In this document: positions 1-5,894 of the stretch, piece after piece | Layout: each line of letters starts with the position of its first letter | How positions within the stretch are numbered: position 1 is the first letter of the stretch | From: an uncultured Aquincola sp. | GTDB lineage: Bacteria > Pseudomonadota > Gammaproteobacteria > Burkholderiales > Burkholderiaceae | Direction: 5' to 3' | Length of the DNA: 8,016 nucleotides | Assembly (NCBI GenBank): GCA_937883885.1 | Contig: CAKZXL010000960.1 | Location: 1 to 8,016, forward strand | The notes under the pieces: model-generated | What the model was told of the DNA's origin: nothing | The model's input: the letters and a program-made list of their open reading frames with translations, nothing else | The model's database searches: none | Made by a program: the position numbers and the translations under genes

Positions 1-628
1 CGGCCATCACCGGCACGCCCGACAGGCCCAGCCGCGTGGCCACGGCGCCGCTGGCCGCCACGCCCTTGCCCAGCCAGGCGTCCTGCGGGCGCAGCCACAC
101 GGTGTAGCCGTAGGTGGCGGCATACAGCAGCGCACGCTGCATCACCAGCGTGTCGGCGATCGGCACCTCGGCCTGCGAGAAGCCGACACAGCCGGCTTCG
201 GTCAGCTCGGCCATCTCGGTGAGGATGTCGCCCTTCAGGCCGCGGGTGAGCGCGCCCAGCGGAAACAGCCGGCAGCGGCTCAGCTTGCGGGCGCGGAACT
301 TCAGCATCTCGACCAGGCCGGGCTCGTCGAGCGCGGGGTCGGTGTCGGGCGGGCACACCAGGCTGGTGACGCCGCCGGCCGCAGCCGCCGCCAGCTCGCT
401 TTCCAGCATGCCTTCATGCTCATGGCCGGGCTCGCGCAGGCGCGCCGCCAGGTCCACCAGGCCAGGGGCCACGATGCGGCCGCGGGCGTCGATGCGGCGG
501 TCGGGCTGGAAGTCGCCCGCCGGGCCGATGGCCACGATGCGGTCGGAGGCGATGGCCACGTCGGTGACTTCGTCGCGGCCCGAGGCCGGGTCGATCACGC
601 GGCCGCCTTGGATCAGGATTCTGCTCAT
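1..628 (-). CDS. pyrX: Dihydroorotase-like protein, inactive PyrX/PyrC' type (3' end off window)
   Basis: The first 209 residues of an amidohydrolase-fold dihydroorotase homologue are present; the rest lies beyond the left edge. The class I layout is clear: an N-terminal beta-sandwich with RIVAPGLVD at about 51-59, then [10 protein letters not shown] at 64-73 and [14 protein letters not shown] at 85-98. Active enzymes read D-x-H-x-H-L-R-E-P-G; here D59 is followed by L-A-A-R, so both zinc-binding His are gone (A61, R63). The later H-x-E-D ligand segment reads RPQD at 180-183, so that His is missing too. Inactive homologues of this kind (PyrX or PyrC') are known in Pseudomonas as structural partners of PyrB in a dodecameric aspartate transcarbamoylase. 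I infer the same role, with a working pyrC elsewhere in the genome. The ATG overlaps the pyrB stop codon (ATGA), with GGGAA six bases upstream as a weak ribosome site. It would be easy to mislabel as active dihydroorotase. Confidence 0.9.
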   Translation of the reverse strand, partial: MSRILIQGGRVIDPASGRDEVTDVAIASDRIVAIGPAGDFQPDRRIDARGRIVAPGLVDLAARLREPGHEHEGMLESELAAAAAGGVTSLVCPPDTDPALDEPGLVEMLKFRARKLSRCRLFPLGALTRGLKGDILTEMAELTEAGCVGFSQAEVPIADTLVMQRALLYAATYGYTVWLRPQDAWLGKGVAASGAVATRLGLSGVPVMA

Positions 629-1578
629 GCGTCGTTCCCAGCAATGATGCTCATCACGGCCATGCGCACCGCGATGCCGAAGGTCACCTGCGGCAGGATC
701 ACGCTCTGCCGGCCGTCGGCCACGGTGGAGTCGATCTCCACGCCGCGGTTGATCGGCCCCGGGTGCATCACGATGGCGTCGGGCTTGGCCAGCGCCAGCT
801 TCTCGGGCGTCAGGCCGAAGCTCTTGAAGAACTCGCCCGAGCTGGGCAGCATCGCGCCGCTCATGCGTTCGTTCTGCAGCCGCAGCATGATGATCACGTC
901 GGCATCGCGGATGCCTTCGGCCATGTCGTGGCACACCCGCACGCCCATCTGCGCCAGGTCGCCCGGCACCAGGGTCTTGGGGCCGACGGCGCGGATCTCG
1001 GGCACGCCCAGCGTGGTCAGCGCATGGATGTCGGAGCGGGCCACGCGCGAGTGCACGATGTCGCCCACCACCGCCACCGTGAGGTTGCGGAAGTCCTTCT
1101 TGAAATGCCGGATGGTGTACATGTCCAGCAGGCCCTGCGTGGGGTGGGCATGCCGGCCGTCGCCCGCGTTGACCACGTGCACATGCGGCGCGCAGTGCTG
1201 GGCGATCAGGTAGGGCGCGCCGCTTTCGCTGTGGCGCACCACGAACATGTCGGCATGCATGGCCGACAGGTTGGCGATGGTGTCCAGCAGGCTTTCGCCC
1301 TTGGCGGTGCTGCTGCGCGCGATGTCCAGGTTGAGCACGTCGGCCGACAGCCGCTTGGCCGCGATCTCGAAGGTGGTGCGGGTGCGGGTGCTGTTCTCGA
1401 AGAACAGGTTGAACACGCTCTTGCCGCGCAGCAGCGGCACCTTCTTCACGTCACGGTCGTTGACGCTGAGGAAGGTGCCCGCGGTGTCCAGGATCTGCGT
1501 GACGACGTCGCGCGGCAGACCTTCGATGGACAGCAGGTGGATCAGCTCGCCGTGCTGGTTCAGTTGGGGGTTTTTCAT
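625..1578 (-). CDS. pyrB: Aspartate carbamoyltransferase catalytic chain
   Basis: PyrB joins carbamoyl phosphate and L-aspartate to give N-carbamoyl-aspartate, the committed step of pyrimidine synthesis in the cytoplasm. The 317-residue product has the normal family length and every signature: [13 protein letters not shown] at 59-71 (carbamoyl phosphate loop), TAKGES at 91-96 (active-site 80s-loop equivalent), HPTQG at 145-149, [14 protein letters not shown] at 170-183, LRLQNERM at 232-239 (aspartate-binding loop) and [11 protein letters not shown] at 271-281. The start at 1578 ([16 protein letters not shown]) matches the usual proteobacterial N terminus. GGGAG at 1588-1592, nine bases upstream inside the end of pyrR, is a good ribosome site. 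The frame is open further upstream to 1689, but that part runs through pyrR and is not PyrB-like. The gene follows pyrR after 4 bases and overlaps the dihydroorotase-like gene by 4 bases, which fits co-translation of two subunits of one complex. No pyrI-like regulatory chain is visible here. Confidence 0.97.
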   Translation of the reverse strand: MKNPQLNQHGELIHLLSIEGLPRDVVTQILDTAGTFLSVNDRDVKKVPLLRGKSVFNLFFENSTRTRTTFEIAAKRLSADVLNLDIARSSTAKGESLLDTIANLSAMHADMFVVRHSESGAPYLIAQHCAPHVHVVNAGDGRHAHPTQGLLDMYTIRHFKKDFRNLTVAVVGDIVHSRVARSDIHALTTLGVPEIRAVGPKTLVPGDLAQMGVRVCHDMAEGIRDADVIIMLRLQNERMSGAMLPSSGEFFKSFGLTPEKLALAKPDAIVMHPGPINRGVEIDSTVADGRQSVILPQVTFGIAVRMAVMSIIAGNDA

Positions 1579-1582
1579 CGCT

Positions 1583-2095
1583 TCACGCTCCCGCCTCGAT
1601 CGTCTGCACCGCAAAGCGCAGGCGGCCGTCGTCGTGCCGGGCCAGCGACAGCCGCTGCGAAGCCGGCAGCGCCAGCCGGGCGGCGGCATAGGCCGCTTGT
1701 ATAGGCAACTCGCGCCCGCCGCGGTCCACCAGCACCGCCAGCGTCACGCTGGCCGGGCGGCCGAAGTCGAACAGCTCGTTGATGACGGCGCGGATGGTGC
1801 GGCCGGTGTACAGCACGTCGTCCACCAGCACGATGTGGCGGCCTTCGATCTCGAAGGGCAGCTTGGTGGCGTCGACACCGGCGGCCATGCCGCGCTGGCC
1901 GAAGTCGTCGCGGTGCAGCGCGCTGGAAATCACGCCGTGCGCGCCGGGCAGGCCCAGGTCGGCCTGCAGGCGCTCGGCCAGCCAGGCACCGCCGGACCAC
2001 ACGCCGACCAGCAGCGCATCCGGCTGCAGCAGCCCGCGCACGCCGGTGCGCAGCTCGGCGTACAGCGCCTCGGCGTCGAGGGACAGAGTACTCAT
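1583..2095 (-). CDS. pyrR: PyrR family uracil phosphoribosyltransferase / pyrimidine operon regulator
   Basis: A type I phosphoribosyltransferase of 170 residues, close to the usual PyrR length. The PRPP-binding signature [19 protein letters not shown] lies at 87-105, with the paired acidic residues D92-D93 and the TGRT loop at 97-100. [11 protein letters not shown] at 122-132 is the characteristic PyrR C-terminal motif, and [10 protein letters not shown] at 31-40 is the N-terminal PPi-loop region. In Bacillus, PyrR binds pyr mRNA in response to UMP and also makes UMP from uracil and PRPP. In proteobacteria the regulatory mechanism is less certain. I see no anti-terminator or attenuator hairpin pair beside it in this operon, so an RNA target here is unproven. 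Its ATG overlaps the ruvX stop codon (ATGA), and pyrB begins 4 bases after its own stop. It could be purely enzymatic. Confidence 0.93.
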   Translation of the reverse strand: MSTLSLDAEALYAELRTGVRGLLQPDALLVGVWSGGAWLAERLQADLGLPGAHGVISSALHRDDFGQRGMAAGVDATKLPFEIEGRHIVLVDDVLYTGRTIRAVINELFDFGRPASVTLAVLVDRGGRELPIQAAYAAARLALPASQRLSLARHDDGRLRFAVQTIEAGA

Positions 2096-2520
2096 GGTTG
2101 GGCTCTCAGGAACTGGTCAAGGATGATGGCGGCCGAAGCCGCGTCCACGTCGGCGGCGCCGCCGGCCAGCGCTTCGGTGGTGCTGTAGCGCTCGTCCACC
2201 TCATGCACCGGCAGCCTCAGCCGGCCGTGCAGCTGGCGGGCAAAGCGCTGCGCGCGGCGGGTATTGTCGTGCGGCGTGCCGTCGGGGTGCACCGGCACAC
2301 CCACCACCAGCGCATCGGGCTGCCACTGGCGCACCAGCTGCTCGATGGCGGCAAAGCGGGCATCGCCCTCGGCAGCGATGGTCTTGAGCGGCGTGGCGCT
2401 GCGCAGCAGCGTGTTGCCGGTGGCCACGCCCACGCGGCGCGTGCCGTAGTCGAAAGCCAGGAAGGAACGGGGGGCGGGCGGCGCGGTGGCGGGCTGGGGG
2501 GCGTCGGGCTGGTCGCTCAC
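2092..2520 (-). CDS. ruvX: RuvX/YqgF RNase H-fold putative Holliday junction resolvase
   Basis: A 142-residue YqgF-family protein, typical in length. After a Pro/Ala-rich N-terminal tail of about 17 residues comes the RNase H-like core: FDYGTRRVGVATG at 23-35 with the first catalytic Asp D24, LVVGVPVHPDG at 71-81, VDERYSTTEA at 108-117 with D109/E110, and DAASAAIILDQFL at 126-138 supplying the last acidic residue. The family is essential in many bacteria. Holliday junction resolution, 16S rRNA precursor processing and anti-termination have all been proposed for its members, so the name resolvase is provisional. The start is GTG at 2520, and its first four bases (GTGA) overlap the yqgE stop. 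GGGGAGG at 2531-2537, ten bases upstream within yqgE, is the best ribosome site in this operon. Linkage to yqgE and pyr genes is common in beta- and gammaproteobacteria. Confidence 0.95.
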   Translation of the reverse strand: MSDQPDAPQPATAPPAPRSFLAFDYGTRRVGVATGNTLLRSATPLKTIAAEGDARFAAIEQLVRQWQPDALVVGVPVHPDGTPHDNTRRAQRFARQLHGRLRLPVHEVDERYSTTEALAGGAADVDAASAAIILDQFLRAQP

Positions 2521-3101
2521 GCGTGCCCCGCCTCCCCGCTGAGCATGCGCGGGTCGATGCCCAGCAGCGACAAGGCCTTGTCGTAGCGCTGCGCGATCGG
2601 CGTGTCGAAGATGACCTCGGGTTTGGCGTCCACCGTCAGCCAGCCGTTGCGGCCGATTTCTTCTTCCAGCTGGCCGGCTCCCCAGCCGCTGTAGCCCAGC
2701 GTCACCAGGATCTTGCGCGGGCCGGCGCCGCTGGACAGGGCTTCCAGCACGTCCTTGCTGGTGGTCATTTCCAGGTCGCCGCCCGGGATGGCCATGGTGG
2801 AGTTGTAGTGGCCGCCGTCGCTGGAGAGCTTTTCGTGCAGCACGAAGCCGCGCTCGGTTTGCACCGGGCCGCCGAAGTACACCGGCGCATCGGCCAGGTC
2901 TTCACGCGCCAGCGGCAGCTCCACCTTCTCGAACAGGTTGCGCAGCTTGATGTCGATGGGCTTGTTGATCACCAGGCCCAGCGCACCGCGTTCGGTGTGC
3001 TCGCACAGGTAGACCACGGCACCGACGAAGTTCTCGTCGGCCATGCCGGGCATGGCGATCAGGAACTGATTCGTGAGGTTGATGCGGGCGCTGTCGGCCA
3101 T
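2517..3101 (-). CDS. yqgE: YqgE/AlgH family protein (UPF0301)
   Basis: A 194-residue member of the UPF0301 family, slightly longer than the common 185-190. The family signatures appear in order: LTNQFLIAMPGMADENF at 9-25, ALGLVINKP at 40-48, VYFGGPVQTERGFVLH at 74-89, and LGYSGWGAGQLEEEIGRNGWL near 134-154. It has no signal peptide or membrane segment, so it should be cytoplasmic. The biochemical role is not firmly established. The name AlgH comes from a reported effect on alginate genes in Pseudomonas, and constant linkage to ruvX suggests a shared function. As the first gene of the five-gene minus-strand operon, it should sit right behind the promoter. The ATG at 3101 fits the conserved N terminus, but no clear Shine-Dalgarno precedes it; a -10-like TAGAAT ends only six bases upstream, which raises the possibility of a leaderless transcript. 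Confidence 0.95.
   Translation of the reverse strand: MADSARINLTNQFLIAMPGMADENFVGAVVYLCEHTERGALGLVINKPIDIKLRNLFEKVELPLAREDLADAPVYFGGPVQTERGFVLHEKLSSDGGHYNSTMAIPGGDLEMTTSKDVLEALSSGAGPRKILVTLGYSGWGAGQLEEEIGRNGWLTVDAKPEVIFDTPIAQRYDKALSLLGIDPRMLSGEAGHA
2531..2537 (-). promoter_or_regulatory. Strong Shine-Dalgarno for ruvX
   Basis: On the minus strand this reads GGGGAGG, ten bases before the GTG at 2520, and lies inside the last codons of yqgE. It supports the GTG start and suggests ruvX can recruit ribosomes on its own as well as by coupling. Confidence 0.5.
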
Positions 3102-3107
3102 GGGGCG

Positions 3108-3113
3108 ATTCTA
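3108..3113 (-). promoter_or_regulatory. Candidate -10 element for the yqgE-pyr operon
   Basis: Reading TAGAAT on the minus strand, it matches TATAAT at five of six positions. Six bases separate it from the yqgE ATG, so a normal start site would fall at or next to the start codon. The best -35 candidate at usual spacing (CTGGCG, 3130-3135) is poor. This is inference from motif similarity only. Confidence 0.3.
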
Positions 3114-3145
3114 GTGCGGCCCCGCGGCGCGCCAGGGCCGGCCCC

Positions 3146-3151
3146 GATAAT
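3146..3151 (+). promoter_or_regulatory. Candidate -10 element for the methyltransferase-phr unit
   Basis: GATAAT matches TATAAT at five of six positions and is an AT-rich island in GC-rich sequence. Transcription would begin near 3157-3159, leaving roughly a 40-base leader before the ATG at 3199. No recognisable -35 lies at the proper distance. Confidence 0.28.
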
Positions 3152-3165
3152 CGACCGTGCTTTCC

Positions 3166-3180
3166 GCCGTGCCGCACGGC
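3166..3180. repeat. Short inverted repeat GCCGTG-CCG-CACGGC
   Basis: Two perfect 6-base arms flank a 3-base centre, between the plus-strand -10-like element and the methyltransferase ATG. It could be an operator half-site pair or a small leader hairpin. In sequence of this GC content a 6-base match can also arise by chance. Confidence 0.35.
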
Positions 3181-3198
3181 CGCCCAATACCCTTGCCG

Positions 3199-4422
3199 AT
3201 GACCCCGCCTGCCGACACCGCCCCCACCGATCGCTTCTTCGCGCTGCTGGCCGAAAGCCTGGCCGCCGGCACGCTGGCCAAGCTGGTGCTGGGCAAGTAC
3301 CACGGCCCCGAGCCCGACCTGCAGCGGCTGACCGCCCGCCCGGTGCAGCTGCGCGGCCAGCCGCACCTGTCGTTCGTGTACACCCACCGCACCAAGGACA
3401 TCACCAAGAACCACCCGGTGGACGAGGCGATGGCCCTGCTGCGCGAGCTGGCCGGCCCGGCCTTCAGCCATGCCCACCTGCTGACCACCGCCGAAGACGT
3501 GCAGCTGCTGTTCAGCCGCAAGGGCAAGCCCGCGCTGGTGCGCCGGCCCACCGCCCAGGCGCGCGAGGCCGCCACCACGCACGACCGTGAGAAGCACCGC
3601 TTCCTCGACCTGCAGCGGCCCTTCCTGCGTGAGCTGGGCGTGACCGATGCGCAGCACAAGCTGGTGCCGGCGATGTCGCGCAAGTGGAAGCAGATCAACA
3701 AGTTCGTCGAGGTGCTGGACCATGCCTTCGACGGCAGCCCGCTGGCCGGCGGTACGGCGCTGGTGCGGGTGCTGGACTTCGGCTCGGGCAAGGGCTACCT
3801 GACCTTTGCGGTGCACGACTACCTGACGCACACCCGCGGCCGGCCGGCGCTGGTCACGGGTGTGGAGCTGCGCGACGACATGGTGCAGCTGTGCGAAGGC
3901 GCAGCCCGCCGGCTGGGGCTGGACGGCCTGCACTTCCAGCGCGGCGACGTGGGCAGCGTGGAAACCGGCGCCACCGACGTGATGATCGCGCTGCATGCCT
4001 GCGACACCGCCACCGACCATGCGCTGCACCGCGGCATCACCGCGGGCGCTTCCATCATCTTGAGCGCGCCCTGCTGCCACAAGCAGATCCGCCCGCAGAT
4101 GAAGAGCCCCACGCTGCTGCAGCCGATGCTGCAGCACGGCATCCACCTGGGCCAGCAGGCCGAGATGGTGACCGACAGCCTGCGTGCGCTGCTGCTGGAA
4201 GCGCATGGCTATGCCACGCAGGTGTTCGAGTTCATCTCGCTGGAACACACCAGCAAGAACAAGATGATCCTGGCGGTCAAGCGCGCCACGCCGCTGCCGG
4301 CCGCGCGGCGCCAGGCGCTGGCCGCGCAAATCGCCGAGATCAAGGCCTTCTACGGCATCACCGAGCATTGCCTGGAAAGCCTGCTGGACCGCAGCCACCC
4401 GATGGAGACCGAACCCGCATGA
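3199..4422 (+). CDS. SAM-dependent methyltransferase of unknown substrate (METTL25/Methyltransf_32-like)
   Basis: A 407-residue class I methyltransferase. The N-terminal 180 residues form a poorly known domain rich in basic residues (LGKYHGPEPDLQRL at 31-44, FVYTHRTKDITKNHP at 59-73, KLVPAMSRKWKQINKFVE at 154-171), plausibly for nucleic-acid binding. The catalytic domain then shows SAM motif I VLDFGSGKGYLTF at 191-203, acidic GVELRDDM at 221-228, ALHACDTATDHAL at 264-276 and SAPCCHKQIRPQM at 289-301. The combination of SGKG, ALHAC and CCHK recalls eukaryotic METTL25 proteins, whose bacterial relatives are mostly uncharacterised. The substrate is unknown; RNA is a guess. I chose ATG 3199 because it leads straight into the conserved region; an in-frame GTG at 3157 is possible. 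Neither has a clear ribosome site. The stop overlaps the photolyase ATG (ATGA), so the two are probably co-translated. Confidence 0.85.
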   Translation: MTPPADTAPTDRFFALLAESLAAGTLAKLVLGKYHGPEPDLQRLTARPVQLRGQPHLSFVYTHRTKDITKNHPVDEAMALLRELAGPAFSHAHLLTTAEDVQLLFSRKGKPALVRRPTAQAREAATTHDREKHRFLDLQRPFLRELGVTDAQHKLVPAMSRKWKQINKFVEVLDHAFDGSPLAGGTALVRVLDFGSGKGYLTFAVHDYLTHTRGRPALVTGVELRDDMVQLCEGAARRLGLDGLHFQRGDVGSVETGATDVMIALHACDTATDHALHRGITAGASIILSAPCCHKQIRPQMKSPTLLQPMLQHGIHLGQQAEMVTDSLRALLLEAHGYATQVFEFISLEHTSKNKMILAVKRATPLPAARRQALAAQIAEIKAFYGITEHCLESLLDRSHPMETEPA

Positions 4423-5894
4423 AGGCCCTGGATGCCGCCCTGGTGTGGCTGCGCCGCGACTTGCGCGCCGAGGACAACGCCGCCCTCTTCCATGCGCTGA
4501 AGGCCGCGCGCCAGGTGCACTGCGCCTTCATCTTCGACAGCACCATCCTCGATGAACTGCCGCGCGCCGACCGGCGGGTGGAGTTCATCCGCGACAGCCT
4601 GGTGGGCCTGGATGCGCAGTTGCGTGCGATGGCCGCCGCCCACGGCGTGGACGGCGCGGGCTTGATCGTGCGCCACGGCGTGGCAACGAAGGAACTGCCG
4701 CGGCTGGCCGACCAGCTGCACGTGCAGGCGGTCTACACCAACCACGACGACGAGCCCTACGCGCTGCAGCGCGATGCCAAGGTGCGCGGCGCGCTGGCCG
4801 ACCTGGGCATCAGCTTCCACAGCAGCAAGGACCATGTGGTGTTCGAGCGCTCGGAGGTGATGACCGGCGCCGGCAGCCCCTACAGCGTGTTCACGCCCTA
4901 CAAGAACGCCTGGCTGAAGAAGGTGGATGCGTTCTACCTGAGCGCCTACCCCGTCTCGCGCCATGCGGGCGCACTGGCGCCGCGGCCCGACGGCGACTGC
5001 AGCGAGGTGCCCACGCTGGAAAGTTTGGGCTTTGCGCGCACCAACCTGCATGAGCTGAAGCTGCCCAGCGGCCCGGTGGGCGCCGAAGAGCTGATGGAAG
5101 ACTTCCGCGAGCGCATCGACCGCTACGACGACGCGCGCAACTACCCGGCCGTCAAAGGCCCCAGCTACATGGGGCCGCACCTGCGCTTCGGCACGGTGTC
5201 GGTGCGGGCGCTGGCGCGTGAGGCGCATGCCCGCGCCGCCAAAGGCTCGCCGGGCGCGGCCACCTGGCTGTCGGAGCTGATCTGGCGCGACTTCTACCAC
5301 CAGGTGCTGCACCACCATCCGCGCGTGGTGGGCCAGGCCTTCAAGCCCGAATACGACGCCATCAAGTGGGACCACGGCAAGGCGGCCGATGCGCTGTTTG
5401 CCGCCTGGTGCGAAGGCCGCACCGGCTACCCGCTGGTGGACGCGGCGATGCACCAGCTGAACGAGACCGGCTACATGCACAACCGGCTGCGCATGGTCAC
5501 CGCCAGCTTCCTGACCAAGGACCTGGGCATCGACTACCGGCGCGGCGAAACCTACTTCGCGCTGCACCTGAACGACTACGACCTGGCGGCCAACAACGGC
5601 GGCTGGCAGTGGGCGGCTTCCACCGGCTGCGATGCGCAGCCCTACTTCCGCATCTTCAACCCGGTGTCGCAGAGCGAGAAGTTCGATGCCGACGGCAAGT
5701 TCATCCGCCGCTACCTGCCGCAGCTGGCCAAGCTGCCGGCCAAGCTGATCCATGCGCCCTGGCTGGCGCGGCCGATCGAGCTGGCCGAAGCCGGCGTGAC
5801 GCTGGGCAAGACCTACCCGCACCCCGTGGTGGACCACGACGAGGCGCGGGCGCGCACGCTGGAGCGCTTTGCCGTCGTCAAACGGCCGGCGTGA
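4419..5894 (+). CDS. phr: Deoxyribodipyrimidine photo-lyase (class I CPD photolyase)
   Basis: This FAD enzyme uses blue light to split cyclobutane pyrimidine dimers in DNA. The 491 residues compare with 472 in E. coli. The N-terminal alpha/beta antenna domain opens with ALVWLRRDLRAEDN at about 6-19, and the helical FAD domain starts near 220. Visible signatures are SYMGPHLRFG near 250, ELIWRDFY with E286 and W289 (dimer binding), GRTGYPLVDAAMHQL, GYMHNRLRM, and the FAD block DLAANNGGWQWAASTG with N392 (E. coli N378) and W396 (W382). CDAQPYFRIFNPVSQSEKFD follows. W317 matches E. coli W306, but the residue equivalent to W359 is Tyr373. The E. coli folate-contact residues N108/E109 align with Y114/A115, so the antenna cofactor may differ. 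The ATG lies within the methyltransferase stop; GGAG at 4404-4407 is a fair ribosome site. Its 3' end overlaps the convergent kinase gene by 17 bases. A cryptochrome is less likely given the CPD-type substrate residues. Confidence 0.95.
   Translation: MKALDAALVWLRRDLRAEDNAALFHALKAARQVHCAFIFDSTILDELPRADRRVEFIRDSLVGLDAQLRAMAAAHGVDGAGLIVRHGVATKELPRLADQLHVQAVYTNHDDEPYALQRDAKVRGALADLGISFHSSKDHVVFERSEVMTGAGSPYSVFTPYKNAWLKKVDAFYLSAYPVSRHAGALAPRPDGDCSEVPTLESLGFARTNLHELKLPSGPVGAEELMEDFRERIDRYDDARNYPAVKGPSYMGPHLRFGTVSVRALAREAHARAAKGSPGAATWLSELIWRDFYHQVLHHHPRVVGQAFKPEYDAIKWDHGKAADALFAAWCEGRTGYPLVDAAMHQLNETGYMHNRLRMVTASFLTKDLGIDYRRGETYFALHLNDYDLAANNGGWQWAASTGCDAQPYFRIFNPVSQSEKFDADGKFIRRYLPQLAKLPAKLIHAPWLARPIELAEAGVTLGKTYPHPVVDHDEARARTLERFAVVKRPA

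Larger units (their letters stand above)
3102..3198. promoter_or_regulatory. Divergent promoter region between yqgE operon and methyltransferase-phr unit
   Basis: This 97-base gap is the only real intergenic space in the window and must serve both divergent units. It holds a minus-strand TAGAAT at 3108-3113, a plus-strand GATAAT at 3146-3151 and an inverted repeat at 3166-3180. It also holds back-to-back GC palindromes at 3122-3127, 3126-3133 and 3135-3144, which may be chance in such GC-rich DNA. No convincing TTGACA-like -35 is visible for either direction, and no PyrR-type attenuator (competing hairpins plus T-tract) is seen. Confidence 0.55.

Noticed and set aside
1579..1689. Upstream extension of pyrB to an earlier start
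   Set aside because: The added 37 residues lie within pyrR, are Arg/Cys-rich and are not PyrB-like. The ATG at 1578 has a good ribosome site and the family N terminus.
763..1704. Plus-strand open frame (313 codons) opposite pyrB
   Set aside because: It is antisense to an unmistakable pyrB, with composition typical of reverse-frame translation.
3122..3133. Overlapping CCGCGG and GGCGCGCC palindromes as a possible operator
   Set aside because: Short all-GC palindromes are expected by chance at this base composition, and their spacing matches no known site.
3157..3198. GTG at 3157 as methyltransferase start
   Set aside because: It adds 14 residues without visible conservation and has no ribosome site. 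The ATG at 3199 is preferred, though the GTG cannot be excluded.
2902..4398. Long minus-strand open frame (498 codons) opposite the methyltransferase
   Set aside because: It covers the divergent promoter and runs antisense to a conserved methyltransferase. Its last part is yqgE read in the wrong frame, and no domain is visible.
4350..5837. Long minus-strand open frame (495 codons) opposite phr
   Set aside because: It is antisense to a clear photolyase gene, and its translation is a low-complexity mix rich in His, Val, Arg and Gln with no recognisable domain. It is a GC-driven shadow frame.
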